From contig JAMCZP010000219.1 in assembly GCA_023485185.1 (NCBI GenBank), positions 1 to 16,782 on the forward strand: 16,782 bases of DNA. The letters run 5' to 3'. Source of the DNA: Gammaproteobacteria bacterium (GTDB lineage Bacteria; Pseudomonadota; Gammaproteobacteria; Pseudomonadales; Halomonadaceae). The position numbers were made by a program, and so were the translations under genes. Below the pieces are notes generated by a model, which worked only from the letters and a program-made list of their open reading frames with translations, did not search any database and was not told the DNA's origin. Below, piece by piece: positions 1 through 10,200 of this stretch (positions are counted from its first letter, which is position 1; each line of letters starts with the position of its first letter).

Positions 1-559
1 TGTTGCCGTCGGAAATGCCGAGGTAGGTCACGATTGAGTGAATTGCCTTAAGGTACGCGGCGGCTTCCTTGGCGTTGCGCATATCCGGCTCGGAAACGAT
101 TTCCAGCAGCGGTGTACCCGCTCGGTTCAAATCGATACCGGTCATGCCGTGGAAGTCTTCGTGGAGCGACTTACCGGCATCTTCTTCGAGGTGGGCATGG
201 TGAATGCGGATACGCTTAGTACTGCCATCCTCTAAGGTGATTTCTACGTCGCCAGGGCCGACGATGGGGTGATACATCTGGCTGGTCTGATAGCCCTTGG
301 GCAGGTCTGGGTAGAAGTAATTTTTACGGTCAAATACCGATACTTCAGCGATGTCAGAATGCACCGCCAACCCAAACTGAACGGCCATGGCCACGGCCTG
401 CTCATTGAGCACCGGTAATACGCCGGGCAGGCCTAAATCTACCGCGCAGGCTTGAGTGTTAGGCTCAGCGCCAAATGCGGTTGAGGCACCGGAGAAGATT
501 TTTGAGCGTGTTGCAAGCTGAACGTGGACTTCAAGCCCAATCACGGTTTCCCATTGCAT
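1..559 (-). CDS. gatB: Asp-tRNA(Asn)/Glu-tRNA(Gln) amidotransferase subunit B, 5' part (runs off left edge)
   Basis: GatB is the subunit that binds misacylated tRNA and phosphorylates its Glu or Asp side chain in the GatCAB complex, before ammonia arrives from GatA. Only the first 186 codons are present; the rest lies beyond position 1. The reading frame begins [15 protein letters not shown] and carries GatB-family blocks: SKIFSG (residues 19-24), [16 protein letters not shown] (76-91), [11 protein letters not shown] (121-131) and [17 protein letters not shown] (143-159). E10, H12 and E125 fit the Mg2+-binding kinase site as I recall it from the Staphylococcus aureus structure. The start is well supported: ATG at 559-557 shares one base with the gatA stop (TAATG) and has a GAGGAG ribosome-binding site about 8 nt upstream. 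Translation is therefore probably coupled to gatA. The family identity is certain; the missing C-terminal part is simply outside the window. Confidence 0.97.
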   Translation of the reverse strand, partial: MQWETVIGLEVHVQLATRSKIFSGASTAFGAEPNTQACAVDLGLPGVLPVLNEQAVAMAVQFGLAVHSDIAEVSVFDRKNYFYPDLPKGYQTSQMYHPIVGPGDVEITLEDGSTKRIRIHHAHLEEDAGKSLHEDFHGMTGIDLNRAGTPLLEIVSEPDMRNAKEAAAYLKAIHSIVTYLGISDGN

Positions 560-2019
560 TAGGCGTACTCCTCGGCAAAGGCAGGACGTTGTAAGTGCCA
601 ATCAGTTGCTTGCTGGAATTGATGAGCGACGTTTAGCAGCTGGGCTTCGGCAAAGTGGGTGCCAAGAATCTGTAGACCCACCGGGCGGCCACCGACTAAG
701 CCAGCAGGAACACTGATGCCGGGAATGCCCGCCAGATTAACCGCAATGGTGTAGATATCCTGAAGGTACATAGAGACCGGGTCTTTTTTAGCCCCCAGGT
801 CAAATGCTGGCGTGGGCGATGCGGGGCCCATTAAGACATCCACATCTTCAAAGGCGTCCAGGAAGTCCTGACGGATCAAGCGGCGAACCTGCTGTGCCTT
901 GGTGTAATAGGCGTCAAAGAAGCCTTCTGACAGCGTGTGCGTGCCGATTAGGATGCGTCGCTTTACCTCTTCGCCGAAGCCCTCTGCGCGGGAGCGGGTG
1001 TAAAGATCGATAAGGTCGCTGGGGTTGTCGCAGCGGTGACCAAAACGCACGCCGTCGTAGCGAGATAGGTTCGAAGAAGCCTCTGCGGGCGCGATAACGT
1101 AGTAGGCCGGAATCGCGTAGTGGGTATGCGGTAGGCTGACTTCCCGCACTGTGGCGCCCAGTGACTCGTAGATTTTCACCGCTTCACGGACCGCTTTTTC
1201 GACTTGCGGGTCTAAACCGTCACCAAAATACTCCTTGGGAAGGCCGATTTTAAGCCCTGACAATGGAGCATTCAGACTTTCCACATAGTCCGGCACGCCG
1301 CGGGCAACGCTGGTGGAGTCACGTCCATCATGACCTGCAATGAGGCCTAGCAAGTGCGCGCAATCTTCGGCGCTGCGCGCCATCGGGCCTGCTTGGTCTA
1401 GGCTCGAAGCGTAAGCAATAATGCCAAAACGAGAAACGCGACCGTAGGTGGGTTTTAAACCGGTGATACCGCAGAAGGCGGCCGGTTGGCGAATAGAGCC
1501 ACCGGTATCAGTGCCTATTGCTGCAGGGACTAGGCCTGCCGCTACTGCTGCGGCACTGCCGCCTGAACTACCGCCGGGCACTGCCTTAAGATCCCAGGGG
1601 TTTTTGACCGGTCCGTAATAACTATTTTCATTGGAGGAGCCCATGGCGAACTCGTCCATATTTGTTTTGCCCAGGCTGATGGTGCCTGCCGCGTTAAGCT
1701 TTTCCACCACGGTGGCATTGTAGGGCGCGATAAAGTTATCCAGCATTTTCGAACCGCAGCTGGTTTTGACATCGCGCGTACAGAAAATGTCTTTTAGCGC
1801 CAGCGGTATACCTGCAAGCGGCCCAGCCTTACCATCTGCGCGGGCAGTGTCGGCTACTTCAGCCTGTTTAAGCGCCTGCTCGGCTGTCACGCTGATAAAG
1901 CTATTCAGCTTGCCATCAGCCTTTTCAATGCGCTGTAAATAGTGAGCAGTTAGCTCGCGGCTTGAAAACTCGCCGCTTTTCAAGGCGGCAGCGAGTTGCG
2001 TTAAGGTTTTCTCATACAT
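559..2019 (-). CDS. gatA: Asp-tRNA(Asn)/Glu-tRNA(Gln) amidotransferase subunit A (amidase)
   Basis: GatA is the glutaminase of GatCAB: it releases ammonia from glutamine (or asparagine) and channels it to GatB. The protein is 486 aa, usual for the family. It has the amidase signature [14 protein letters not shown] (residues 149-162) and [14 protein letters not shown] (171-184). Lys76, Ser151 and Ser175 have exactly the spacing of the Lys-cisSer-Ser triad of amidases (75 and 24 residues apart), so the enzyme should be active. I chose the ATG at 2019 (MYEKTL) over an in-frame start 13 codons upstream, because family members begin near here and an ACGGAGC ribosome-binding site precedes it. gatC ends 96 nt upstream. 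This gap holds a pyrimidine-rich stretch (mRNA sense, 2041-2060) just before the ribosome-binding site, which could aid S1-dependent ribosome loading. The gatB start overlaps the stop codon. Confidence 0.98.
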   Translation of the reverse strand: MYEKTLTQLAAALKSGEFSSRELTAHYLQRIEKADGKLNSFISVTAEQALKQAEVADTARADGKAGPLAGIPLALKDIFCTRDVKTSCGSKMLDNFIAPYNATVVEKLNAAGTISLGKTNMDEFAMGSSNENSYYGPVKNPWDLKAVPGGSSGGSAAAVAAGLVPAAIGTDTGGSIRQPAAFCGITGLKPTYGRVSRFGIIAYASSLDQAGPMARSAEDCAHLLGLIAGHDGRDSTSVARGVPDYVESLNAPLSGLKIGLPKEYFGDGLDPQVEKAVREAVKIYESLGATVREVSLPHTHYAIPAYYVIAPAEASSNLSRYDGVRFGHRCDNPSDLIDLYTRSRAEGFGEEVKRRILIGTHTLSEGFFDAYYTKAQQVRRLIRQDFLDAFEDVDVLMGPASPTPAFDLGAKKDPVSMYLQDIYTIAVNLAGIPGISVPAGLVGGRPVGLQILGTHFAEAQLLNVAHQFQQATDWHLQRPAFAEEYA

Positions 2020-2115
2020 GACCCGGAAGCTCCGTTCAGGGGAGAAAAAAAGAAACAAAAGTGGCAGCTTGGGTGTTCTTGAGTCGCTTTTATTCCGCGA
2101 CGCTAATTTGTAACG

Positions 2116-2403
2116 CTACTCAACGACTCGGGGGACGAGATACAAACCGTTTTCCACTGCCGGAGCACAGCGCTGGAAGGTGTCGCGCTGATTGGTTTCT
2201 GTTACTTCGTCGGCACGCAGCCGCTGGGTCGCATCCAATGGGTGAGATAGCGGAATAACACCTTCAGTATCAATGGATTGTAGCTGATCAACCATTTCAA
2301 GTATGCGGCTTAAATCGTCTACAAAGCCGCTGGCTTGGTCATCGCTGATGGCGAGCCGGGCCAAGTGGGCAGCCCGGCGCACATGAGAGTCTTCAATCGC
2401 CAT
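2116..2403 (-). CDS. gatC: Asp-tRNA(Asn)/Glu-tRNA(Gln) amidotransferase subunit C
   Basis: GatC is the small non-catalytic subunit that wraps around GatA and holds the GatCAB heterotrimer together. At 95 aa it has normal family length. It starts MAIEDSHVRRAAHLARLAIS, matching the N-terminal helix of GatC proteins, and ends with a typical extended tail containing LRADEV and NGLYLVPRVVE. The ATG at 2403 is preceded by a good GAGGAAA ribosome-binding site, so I prefer it to an in-frame upstream ATG 14 codons earlier. It is the first gene of the minus-strand gatC-gatA-gatB unit and is divergent from mreB. The 229-bp region between them must hold the promoters of both units. Confidence 0.97.
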   Translation of the reverse strand: MAIEDSHVRRAAHLARLAISDDQASGFVDDLSRILEMVDQLQSIDTEGVIPLSHPLDATQRLRADEVTETNQRDTFQRCAPAVENGLYLVPRVVE

Positions 2404-2428
2404 GATCGAGATTTCCTCGCAAATGTGA

Positions 2429-2442
2429 TGGAACATATTCCA
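2429..2442. repeat. 14-bp palindrome near the predicted gatC transcription start
   Basis: The sequence TGGAAcataTTCCA has perfect 5-bp arms around a 4-bp centre. It lies 26-39 bp upstream of the gatC ATG and directly downstream of the candidate -10 box, where a repressor operator would act. No known regulator is identified from it. Confidence 0.4.
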
Positions 2443-2470
2443 CATTAAGCGGTATACATACCGACATCAA
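2442..2470 (-). promoter_or_regulatory. Possible sigma70-type promoter for gatCAB
   Basis: On the minus strand there is TTGATG (2470-2465), a 17-bp spacer, then TAATGT (2447-2442). The -35 box matches the consensus fairly well, the -10 box only weakly (3 of 6). The spacer contains the small inverted repeat GGTATacATACC (2451-2462, plus-strand reading). A start about 6-7 nt downstream would fall inside the palindrome at 2429-2442 and give a leader of about 30 nt. This is the best candidate I see, but it is inference from pattern only. Confidence 0.3.
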
Positions 2471-2494
2471 AAAAACGTCTTGTGTCGCAGACGT
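2469..2494 (-). terminator. Weak intrinsic-terminator-like hairpin upstream of gatC (minus strand)
   Basis: Read on the minus strand, ACGTCT pairs with AGACGT across an 8-nt loop (2494-2475), and the right arm runs straight into a T7 tract (2475-2469). The stem is only 6 bp with three G:C pairs, so it is a weak candidate. It could stop antisense transcription coming out of mreB. If gatCAB has a promoter further upstream, it could instead be a leader attenuator. On the plus strand there is no T-tract, so it would not act on mreB. Confidence 0.3.
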
Positions 2495-2534
2495 GGAAAA
2501 TAGCCGCAAAAGGTACCACATATTGGCCTTAACG

Positions 2535-2566
2535 GGCAGTGTTAAGCACGACTCGTGCTTGCTGCC
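2535..2566. repeat. Strong inverted repeat / potential hairpin upstream of mreB
   Basis: The core is a perfect 8-bp inverted repeat with a single central base, AAGCACGAcTCGTGCTT (2544-2560). It is flanked by a second pair of arms, GGCAG (2535-2539) and CTGCC (2562-2566). As RNA it folds into a 7-bp stem with a 3-nt loop plus the outer 5-bp stem. No T-tract follows on either strand, so it does not look like a terminator. It ends 66 bp before the mreB ATG, suiting an operator or a structured mreB leader. Function unknown. Confidence 0.55.
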
Positions 2567-2620
2567 AGGGGGTTGCGGTGATACCGTTTGCATCCGCACA
2601 GGGTTCCCGGTCTGCACTAG

Positions 2621-3670
<1,050 letters not shown>

Positions 3671-3694
3671 TCGCAGCGGTTAATTGCGGGGGGA

Positions 3695-4663
3695 TTGCCT
3701 ATTAAACCGCTGTTTTCGCACGGGCCACTGCCGGGCTATCGGCTTTTCTTTTGCGTGTTGGCTGCCAGTGCTTTGATGTTTGTCGACCAGCGTTTCACGC
3801 GTATGGAGCATGTGCGTGCGCAAATGTCGATGGTCGTAGCTCCTATTCAGTGGGTCGTTAGTGTGCCTAGCGACTTATTGAATTGGGGTTCGCTTGCACT
3901 GTCTGATCAGCAGGCACTAGTCGATGAAAATCGCCGTTTACGTGAGCAGATTCTTACGCTTTCCCACCGTGGTCAGCGGATGGCGAATCTGACGGCGGAA
4001 AACAGCGAACTGCGTGACCTGCTTAAAGCTGCCGAGCGGCGTAATATTCCTTACATCACGGCCGAACTTTTATCACTGGATAACGATCCATTTAGCCATC
4101 AGATGGTGGTTAACCGTGGGCATCGCAATGGTGCCTACGTGGGGCAACCGGTGATTGATGCTTCAGGTTTAGTGGGGCAGATTACCGCCGTTTCAGCCTA
4201 CTCTAGTCGCGTATTGTTGTTAGCCGATGCGAGCCATGCTTTGCCGGTTCAGCTTAATCGCAATGGGCTGCGCTTTATTGTCCAAGGTGCTGGGCGCTAT
4301 AGCAGCGTTAATGTGATGCATGTGCCTGATACGGCGGATATCCGTGAAGGTGATTTGCTTACCACGTCCGGCTTGGCAGGGCGCTTTCCACCGGGCTATC
4401 CCGTGGCGCGTGTCACTGAGGTCTACCACGATCCCGGTCAGCCTTTTGCTCGCGTAACTGCAGAGCCCATGGCGCAACTGCAGCGCTCACGTCACTTCTT
4501 ATTGCTTTTCCCGCCACCGCGGGAAGAAGTCGCAGAACATGCGTGGGACGATACGCTGGATATCTCGGCGGATGCATTACGCTCTTCGCTTCGCCTTTCA
4601 GATCAAGCAGTGCCAGATCAGCCATTGCTCGATCAAAATGCATTATCCCCAGAGGTGCCCTGA
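3695..4663 (+). CDS. mreC: Rod-shape-determining protein MreC
   Basis: MreC is a periplasmic scaffold, anchored in the inner membrane, that links MreB to the elongation penicillin-binding proteins. The 322-aa product has a membrane segment at about residues 16-30, a coiled coil at about 70-115 (DENRRLREQILTL and NSELRDLL are visible), and the beta-domain core (about 120-270) with DASGLVGQI and DIREGDLLTTSGLAGRFPPGYPVA. A Pro/Asp/Gln-rich tail follows. The start is unclear. TTG at 3695 gives MPIKPLF, which fits family N-termini, but the only purine-rich run (GGGGGGA) touches it, too close for normal ribosome binding. An in-frame ATT at 3683 has better spacing to nothing obvious either, and the first ATG (residue 28) would cut the membrane segment. 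The stop overlaps the mreD ATG by one base. Confidence 0.95.
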   Translation: MPIKPLFSHGPLPGYRLFFCVLAASALMFVDQRFTRMEHVRAQMSMVVAPIQWVVSVPSDLLNWGSLALSDQQALVDENRRLREQILTLSHRGQRMANLTAENSELRDLLKAAERRNIPYITAELLSLDNDPFSHQMVVNRGHRNGAYVGQPVIDASGLVGQITAVSAYSSRVLLLADASHALPVQLNRNGLRFIVQGAGRYSSVNVMHVPDTADIREGDLLTTSGLAGRFPPGYPVARVTEVYHDPGQPFARVTAEPMAQLQRSRHFLLLFPPPREEVAEHAWDDTLDISADALRSSLRLSDQAVPDQPLLDQNALSPEVP

Positions 4664-5151
4664 TGGCGCGCGCACCCATTGTCCCACTGTTAGTTATTTG
4701 GCTTAGCCTGGTCCTAGCGCTGTGTTTGCAAGTGATGCCTCTGGCCGATGGTTGGCAGGTGTATCGTCCTGAATGGCTAGGATTAATGTTGATTTACTGG
4801 TGTATGCGTACACCTGATAGAGTCGGCGTTTTTCACGGTTTTGTGCTGGGCATTTTAATGGATCTCATTGAAGGCACTGCATTAGGTCAGCATGCGATGA
4901 TTTATGCGTTGTTAGCGTTTTTATGTGCGCTGGTGTATCCCCGCTTTCGGGCATATTCACTGGTTCAGCAATCAGCATTAGTGCTTGTATTGTTAGGCTT
5001 AGTGCAATTAGTTGCGCAATGGTTACGTACTATCGTGGGCGATTTTTCGATTCATTTGGCGTTTTTGATTCCTTCTCTGGTTAGCGCTCTGCTGTGGCCG
5101 TGGTTATCCACTATGTTTCAGGCGTTAGAGCGACGGATGGCTGCCTCATGA
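4663..5151 (+). CDS. mreD: Rod-shape-determining membrane protein MreD
   Basis: MreD is an integral inner-membrane partner of MreC in the elongasome. The 162-aa protein is very hydrophobic, with about five or six membrane segments; clear ones are near residues 6-26, 80-96, 102-124 and 128-148. The block [20 protein letters not shown] is typical of MreD, with the small-residue and acidic pattern found after the second or third helix. The ATG at 4663 shares its A with the mreC stop (TGATG), and mreD itself overlaps maf by 4 nt (ATGA), so the three genes are translationally coupled. A longer in-frame reading upstream lies entirely inside mreC and is not used. Confidence 0.95.
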   Translation: MARAPIVPLLVIWLSLVLALCLQVMPLADGWQVYRPEWLGLMLIYWCMRTPDRVGVFHGFVLGILMDLIEGTALGQHAMIYALLAFLCALVYPRFRAYSLVQQSALVLVLLGLVQLVAQWLRTIVGDFSIHLAFLIPSLVSALLWPWLSTMFQALERRMAAS

Positions 5152-5735
5152 GCGTGGCATCTCCTGTACTATGTTTGGCATCTGCTTCGCCGCGTCGTCG
5201 GGCGCTACTGGCCTCTATCGGTGTGCCAGTCACGGTCAAACCCTGCAACATTGATGAGACTCCGCTGAGTGGGGAGTTGCCTGATGCTTATGTGCTACGC
5301 TTGGCGATTGCGAAGGCTCAGGCGGCCGCTTCGCTCACTGACTTGCCGACGTTAGGCTCGGATACCGCTGTGGTGGTAGATGGGCGTATCCTGGGTAAGC
5401 CACACAATGCTATGCAGGGGGCCGACATGTTGCGCCTGCTTTCAGATAGGAGCCATCAGGTGCTGACAGCAGTAGCGGTCACTGGACCAGAAGGCATCCT
5501 TTCCTGCTGTGTGGCAACGCAAGTGATCATGCGCAAGATTGATGAAAATGAAATCGCTGACTATTGGCGTACCGGCGAGCCTGCTGACAAAGCGGGTGGT
5601 TACGCAATACAAGGACTAGCGTCCATATTTGTAAAAGAGATTCAGGGTAGCCATTCGGCAGTGGTGGGATTACCACTGTTTGAAACAGCGCAATTACTGC
5701 GTAGACAGGGAGTTCCTATCTGGGAGCGTGCTTAA
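5148..5735 (+). CDS. maf: Maf-family nucleoside triphosphate pyrophosphatase (dTTP/UTP type, YhdE-like)
   Basis: Maf proteins hydrolyse nucleoside triphosphates to the monophosphate plus pyrophosphate. The YhdE type prefers dTTP, UTP and modified pyrimidine nucleotides, and overproduction affects septation. The 195-aa protein has the family signature SASPRR (residues 12-17), the catalytic-region [16 protein letters not shown] (70-85; Asp72 matches the Asp70 base of E. coli YhdE), and [10 protein letters not shown] (147-156) followed by [17 protein letters not shown]. Placement in mreD-maf-rng, as for E. coli yhdE, supports the YhdE rather than the YceF subgroup. The ATG at 5148 overlaps the mreD stop (ATGA); a longer in-frame start inside mreD adds residues not seen in the family. 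Confidence 0.95.
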   Translation: MSVASPVLCLASASPRRRALLASIGVPVTVKPCNIDETPLSGELPDAYVLRLAIAKAQAAASLTDLPTLGSDTAVVVDGRILGKPHNAMQGADMLRLLSDRSHQVLTAVAVTGPEGILSCCVATQVIMRKIDENEIADYWRTGEPADKAGGYAIQGLASIFVKEIQGSHSAVVGLPLFETAQLLRRQGVPIWERA

Positions 5736-5806
5736 TCTCCCTTGCCTTGAAGGCTTTGCTGCCTGTGTCGCTGGTAAGGAATACGTCAACCAACAAGGAA
5801 TTTTGC

Positions 5807-7270
5807 ATGAGCGGTGAAGTTCTCATCAATTTAACGCCAATGGAAACCCGCGTTGCGCTGGTGGAAAATGGTGTTCTGCAAGAGGCACTGATCGAGCGTT
5901 CACGCCGACGCGGTATTGTGGGCAATATCTACAAAGGCAAGGTGGTGCGTGTGCTGCCTGGTATGCAGGCTGCCTTTGTTGATATTGGCTTAGAGCGCGC
6001 GGCGTTTATTCATGCCCATGAAGTAATGCCGTCGGGCACCCCGATTGATGCACAACAAACCATCGGGCAGCTGCTTCACGAAGGGCAGGCGTTAGTGGTG
6101 CAAGCCACGAAGGACCCCATCGGTAGTAAAGGAGCGCGCTTAACCACTCACTTATCGATACCTTCTCGCTATTTGGTCTATATGCCGGATTCACCGCATC
6201 ATGGTGTCTCTCAGCGCATTGAGGATGAGCGAGAGCGCGAGCGATTAAAAACATTACTTGATGAGAGCGTCGCCGAGCAAACGTTAGAGGTGACCGGTGG
6301 CTTTATCGTTCGTACTGCGGCTGAAGGCGTGGGCGACGAAGAGATTAAAGGGGATATGTACTTTTTGCTGCGGCTGTGGCGGAAAGTCAGCGAGCGTAAA
6401 GTGACCGCTACTCCGCAAAGCGTTATTTACGATGATTTACCACTATTTATGCGTACGCTGCGGGATGTGATGCGTGACGACATTGAAAAAGTGCGCATCG
6501 ACTCGCGAGAAAACTTTGTCAAGTTGGTTGAGTTTGCAGAAGAGTTTATGCCCGATGCCGTTGACCGGATCGAGTATTATCCTGGCGAACGCCCCATTTT
6601 TGACCTGTATAGCGTCGAGGATGAAATTCAAAAAGCGCTAGGGCGTAAGGTGCAACTGAAATCAGGCGGTTACTTGGTGATTGATCCCACCGAAGCCATG
6701 ACCACCATCGATGTCAATACCGGTGGGTATGTGGGTCACCGCAACCTTGAAGAGACTATCTTCAAAACCAATTTGGAAGCGGCCACCGCGATTGCTCGTC
6801 AGCTTAGGCTGCGCAACCTGGGTGGCATTATCATTATCGACTTTATCGATATGATTGATGTTGAGCACCAACGCCAGGTATTGCGGGTTTTAGAGAAGGC
6901 CTTAGAGCGCGATCATGCCAAAACCAAATGCACGGGTGTTACCGAACTTGGCTTGGTGCAGTTAACCCGCAAGCGTACCCGTGAAAGTCTAGAGCAGACG
7001 CTATGCGAAGCGTGTCCCACTTGCAGTGGCCGGGGTACGCTTAAAACACCTGAAACAGTTTGCTATGAAATTTTTCGAGAAATTTTGCGTGAAGAGCGTG
7101 CTTACAGCGCTGAAACCTACATGGTACTTGCCTCACAGCCAGTAGTAGATCGTTTGTTGGATGAAGAATCAGCGGCGGTGGCAGACCTTGAAGCGTTTAT
7201 CAATAAAACGATACGTTTTCAGGTTGAGCAGCACTACTCCCAAGAGCAATACGATATAGTATTGATGTAA
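5807..7270 (+). CDS. rng: Ribonuclease G
   Basis: RNase G is a single-strand endoribonuclease that matures the 5' end of 16S rRNA and takes part in mRNA decay. At 487 aa it is close to E. coli RNase G (489 aa) and lacks the long C-terminal scaffold of RNase E. Landmarks are the S1-like RNA-binding domain (about residues 35-125, with GNIYKGKVVRVLPGMQAAFVDIG across 39-61), TKDPIGSKGARLTT (101-114), catalytic Asp302 in TTIDVNTG and Asp345 in IIIIDFIDM, and the zinc-link CPTC (403-406). I chose the ATG at 5807 because AAGGAA sits 7 nt upstream and the N-terminus MSGEVLINLTPMETR matches the family; an upstream in-frame start adds 20 unsupported residues. A 71-nt gap separates it from maf, without a clear terminator. 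Confidence 0.97.
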   Translation: MSGEVLINLTPMETRVALVENGVLQEALIERSRRRGIVGNIYKGKVVRVLPGMQAAFVDIGLERAAFIHAHEVMPSGTPIDAQQTIGQLLHEGQALVVQATKDPIGSKGARLTTHLSIPSRYLVYMPDSPHHGVSQRIEDERERERLKTLLDESVAEQTLEVTGGFIVRTAAEGVGDEEIKGDMYFLLRLWRKVSERKVTATPQSVIYDDLPLFMRTLRDVMRDDIEKVRIDSRENFVKLVEFAEEFMPDAVDRIEYYPGERPIFDLYSVEDEIQKALGRKVQLKSGGYLVIDPTEAMTTIDVNTGGYVGHRNLEETIFKTNLEAATAIARQLRLRNLGGIIIIDFIDMIDVEHQRQVLRVLEKALERDHAKTKCTGVTELGLVQLTRKRTRESLEQTLCEACPTCSGRGTLKTPETVCYEIFREILREERAYSAETYMVLASQPVVDRLLDEESAAVADLEAFINKTIRFQVEQHYSQEQYDIVLM

Positions 7271-7273
7271 GCC

Positions 7274-10200
7274 ATGTTGACTCGTTCGCTAATGCGTTGG
7301 AGTTTAGTTGTAATGGCTTGGCTATTGGGCAGTATCGCCGTGGTACTGCTACTGCTGCGCCTAGCGATTAGCCAAACGGACGCACTTACCCCCCGAATAG
7401 AAGCGCTGTTAGAAGCGCGTATTGGCGTGCCTGTCACTATTGAGCGCTTATCGCTCGCCCTTGCCCGTAATGACCTTCTGCTGCGTCTTGATGGCTTAAA
7501 GGCTGAAACGCCCGATGGCCAGGCGCTGTTTTCGTTAGACCATGCTGGGCTGCGGTTAGATTTCTGGGCGACGCTTGCCAATCTGGCGCCTATCTTTAAC
7601 GATGCTCGGATTAGCGGTACTGAATTTCATCTTTATGAAGGCATTGGTGGGGCATGGCAATGGCCTGAACCTGCTGAATTACCGTCGCTGATTGCTCCTG
7701 AACCTGACGTTGACCTCGCCACGCTTGATGATTGGGTAGGCTTAATATTGCGCCAGCGTGTGTGGGTAAACGATACCCGCATGGTGCTGCATGGCAGTGA
7801 GGACACGGTCATGCTGCATGCTCAAACGCTATTACTAACGGGCGATGAGCGGCGCACCCGGCTGCAAGGTGCTATTAATATTGCTGAGTCGATACAACAG
7901 GCGCGGGAGATACCTCTGCCTGCAGCTGAAATAAAGCTTGAGATGCAGCCTGGCCGTCTTGGCTTTAGCGACTTTTCTGCCGCGTTGCAGTTGGATATAC
8001 AGCTTGATCAATTAGTTGTGCTCGCTGACATGTTCCGCCCTGACCATGTGGCATATCTAGAGCAGGCTGGGGGGCGTGCGCGGCTTTGGGGGCGCTGGGG
8101 AGGTGGGCGTCTAGAAGAGGCACGTATTTCCGTGGATGTGCCGCAGTTAACGTTGCGTCACGATGTTCAATACGCTGTGCTACGAGATATTGAAGCTAAC
8201 GGGCTGTGGCAACGCGATGGCGATGGTGGCGAGGCCTGGTTAAGTGGCGATGCCCAAAGCGTAGAGTGGGCACAGCCGGTAGGTGGAAGTGATGGCCCGG
8301 CCTTACCTCGTCATTGGTCTGCTTCCCATCAGCCTGGGCGATGGGAAGTTCGCACGAGCGCCTTTGAATTAGCCTCACTGACTGCTTGGCGTGATTATGT
8401 GTTTCTACCTGAGTCGGTCACTCGCGTATTGCAAACTCTCTCTCCGCGCGGGCAGGTGCAAGGACTGCATGTAGGCCAACGCGACGGCCAATGGGGTGTC
8501 GATGCGGCGATCACTGGCGTAGAAGTGTCACCATGGCAGAAGGCGCCGGGCGGCGGCCCTTTAGATGCCTGGGTGCAGGCGCGCAATCTGCGTGGCCGGG
8601 TGCTGTTTAGCAGTAACGGCGACAGTACTCTCTATTTTCCTGATGTGTTTTCCGCCCCAATGCAGCTACGCCATGCCGAAGGAGAAGTCGAGTGGGTGTA
8701 TGACGGCCCCAGGGCCATGGTAAGCGGAAAGCGGTTAAAGGTGGATTGGGATGGCGCACAGGTAACGGGTGGTTTTGGTTTGGTCACTGGCCAACAGCGC
8801 GGCCACTTTGGATTGGATATCGATTTTAGCGATGTAGATGCCATAGAGCGGCCCTTAGCCCAGTGGTTACCATTGGGGGTAATGGAAGAGGGGTTAAGCA
8901 CTTATCTGCTCAATGACATAGGCGGCTATGTTAGTGAGGGCTCTTTAAGGCTTAGTCAGCCAATCGGGGAGTCAAGTACGGGGGCAGATTTTACCGCCAC
9001 ATTGGCGCTTGCCATTAATCAGGGCCATATGCCAATCGCTCCCGGCTGGCCACGCCTGGAAGATGTAGAGGGCCGTTTGAAATGGCAGAACAAGGTACTT
9101 GATGCCGAAATAGACCATGCCCAAAGCCATGGCGTTACTGCTTCTCAGGGTGAGGTGAAAATGGAAGATGAGGTGCTTGATCTTTCAGGGCAACTGCATG
9201 CTGATGGGCAAGCGCTGACGGATTTTTTGCAGGCAATGCCGGACATCGACCTTTCCCAGCTTAATGATCTAAGTGTGACAGGCGAGGTGAATGGCGATAT
9301 TGCTTTGTCGTTGCCATTGGAAACACCGGAAGCGTTACAGTTGGAAATTAATGCTCAGCCGCGCTTTTCAGAAATTGTCTACCAGCCGTTGGAATTGCGA
9401 GCTCAGGCAGTTGAGGGTGATCTCACTTGGCTGCAAGACGGTGAGAATCAAGGGCTAATGGGTAACGCCACTGGTCAACTATTGGGTGGGGAGATAAACG
9501 CTGATATTGATACCCGCCGTAACCGCGTACAGTTGCAGGGCAGTGTCGCTTCAGCCGCGCTGTTTGATCTCGCCGATTTAGACGATAGCCAGTGGCGCTT
9601 GCCGCTGGAAGGTCAGTTGCAGTGGCAAGGGTTGGTTAGCCTGTTACCCACCCCAACGGTCCGTCTGGAGAGTCGTTTAATCGGTATCACCAGCCATTTG
9701 CCGGAGCCATTTGCAAAATCGGCCCAGCAACCATGGCCCTGGATAGTCACCGCCGATATAGACGCTGGGCGTGTTGAAAGTCGTTTGTCCGATATTGCTT
9801 TTGCACGTGCGCAGCAGCGCAATGGTGCGATTGCTGGGGCATTACACTTAGGCAGTGAGGCGGCATCTCCCCCTGAATGGCCCTCTCAGGCTGGCTTTAG
9901 TATTGCCGCCGATGTGCCGCGCATCGACCCGTTAGCTTGGCAGGAAGCGTTGGCGCCACTCTTTACAGGAGCAGGCTCTTCGCTGAGCAGTGGTAACAGT
10001 CAAATGCCCATTGTTGTCTCACTGGCAACGCCATGTGTGGTCTATCAGAGCGAGTGTTTAGGTAATATCAGCGCAGCGGGGAGCGTCAATAATAGCCGCG
10101 CTGATCTAGATGTAAGCGGCAATATTGTTACTGGGCACTTAATTTACAATGATGCTTCGTCTCATCCCTTGGATATAGTGGTTGAGTCGATTGCACTTGA

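Noticed and set aside
2020..2115. Hairpin with GTCGC/GCGAC arms or an SD-masking CGGA/TCCG stem in the gatC-gatA gap
   Set aside because: The stems are only 4-5 bp and neither is followed by a T-tract at the right place. They are likely chance; only the pyrimidine-rich stretch is mentioned under gatA.
5744..5754. GCCTTgAAGGC palindrome between maf and rng as a terminator
   Set aside because: It leaves only a 4-bp stem once a 3-nt loop is allowed, and only TTT follows. The genes are 71 nt apart on the same strand within a conserved operon order.
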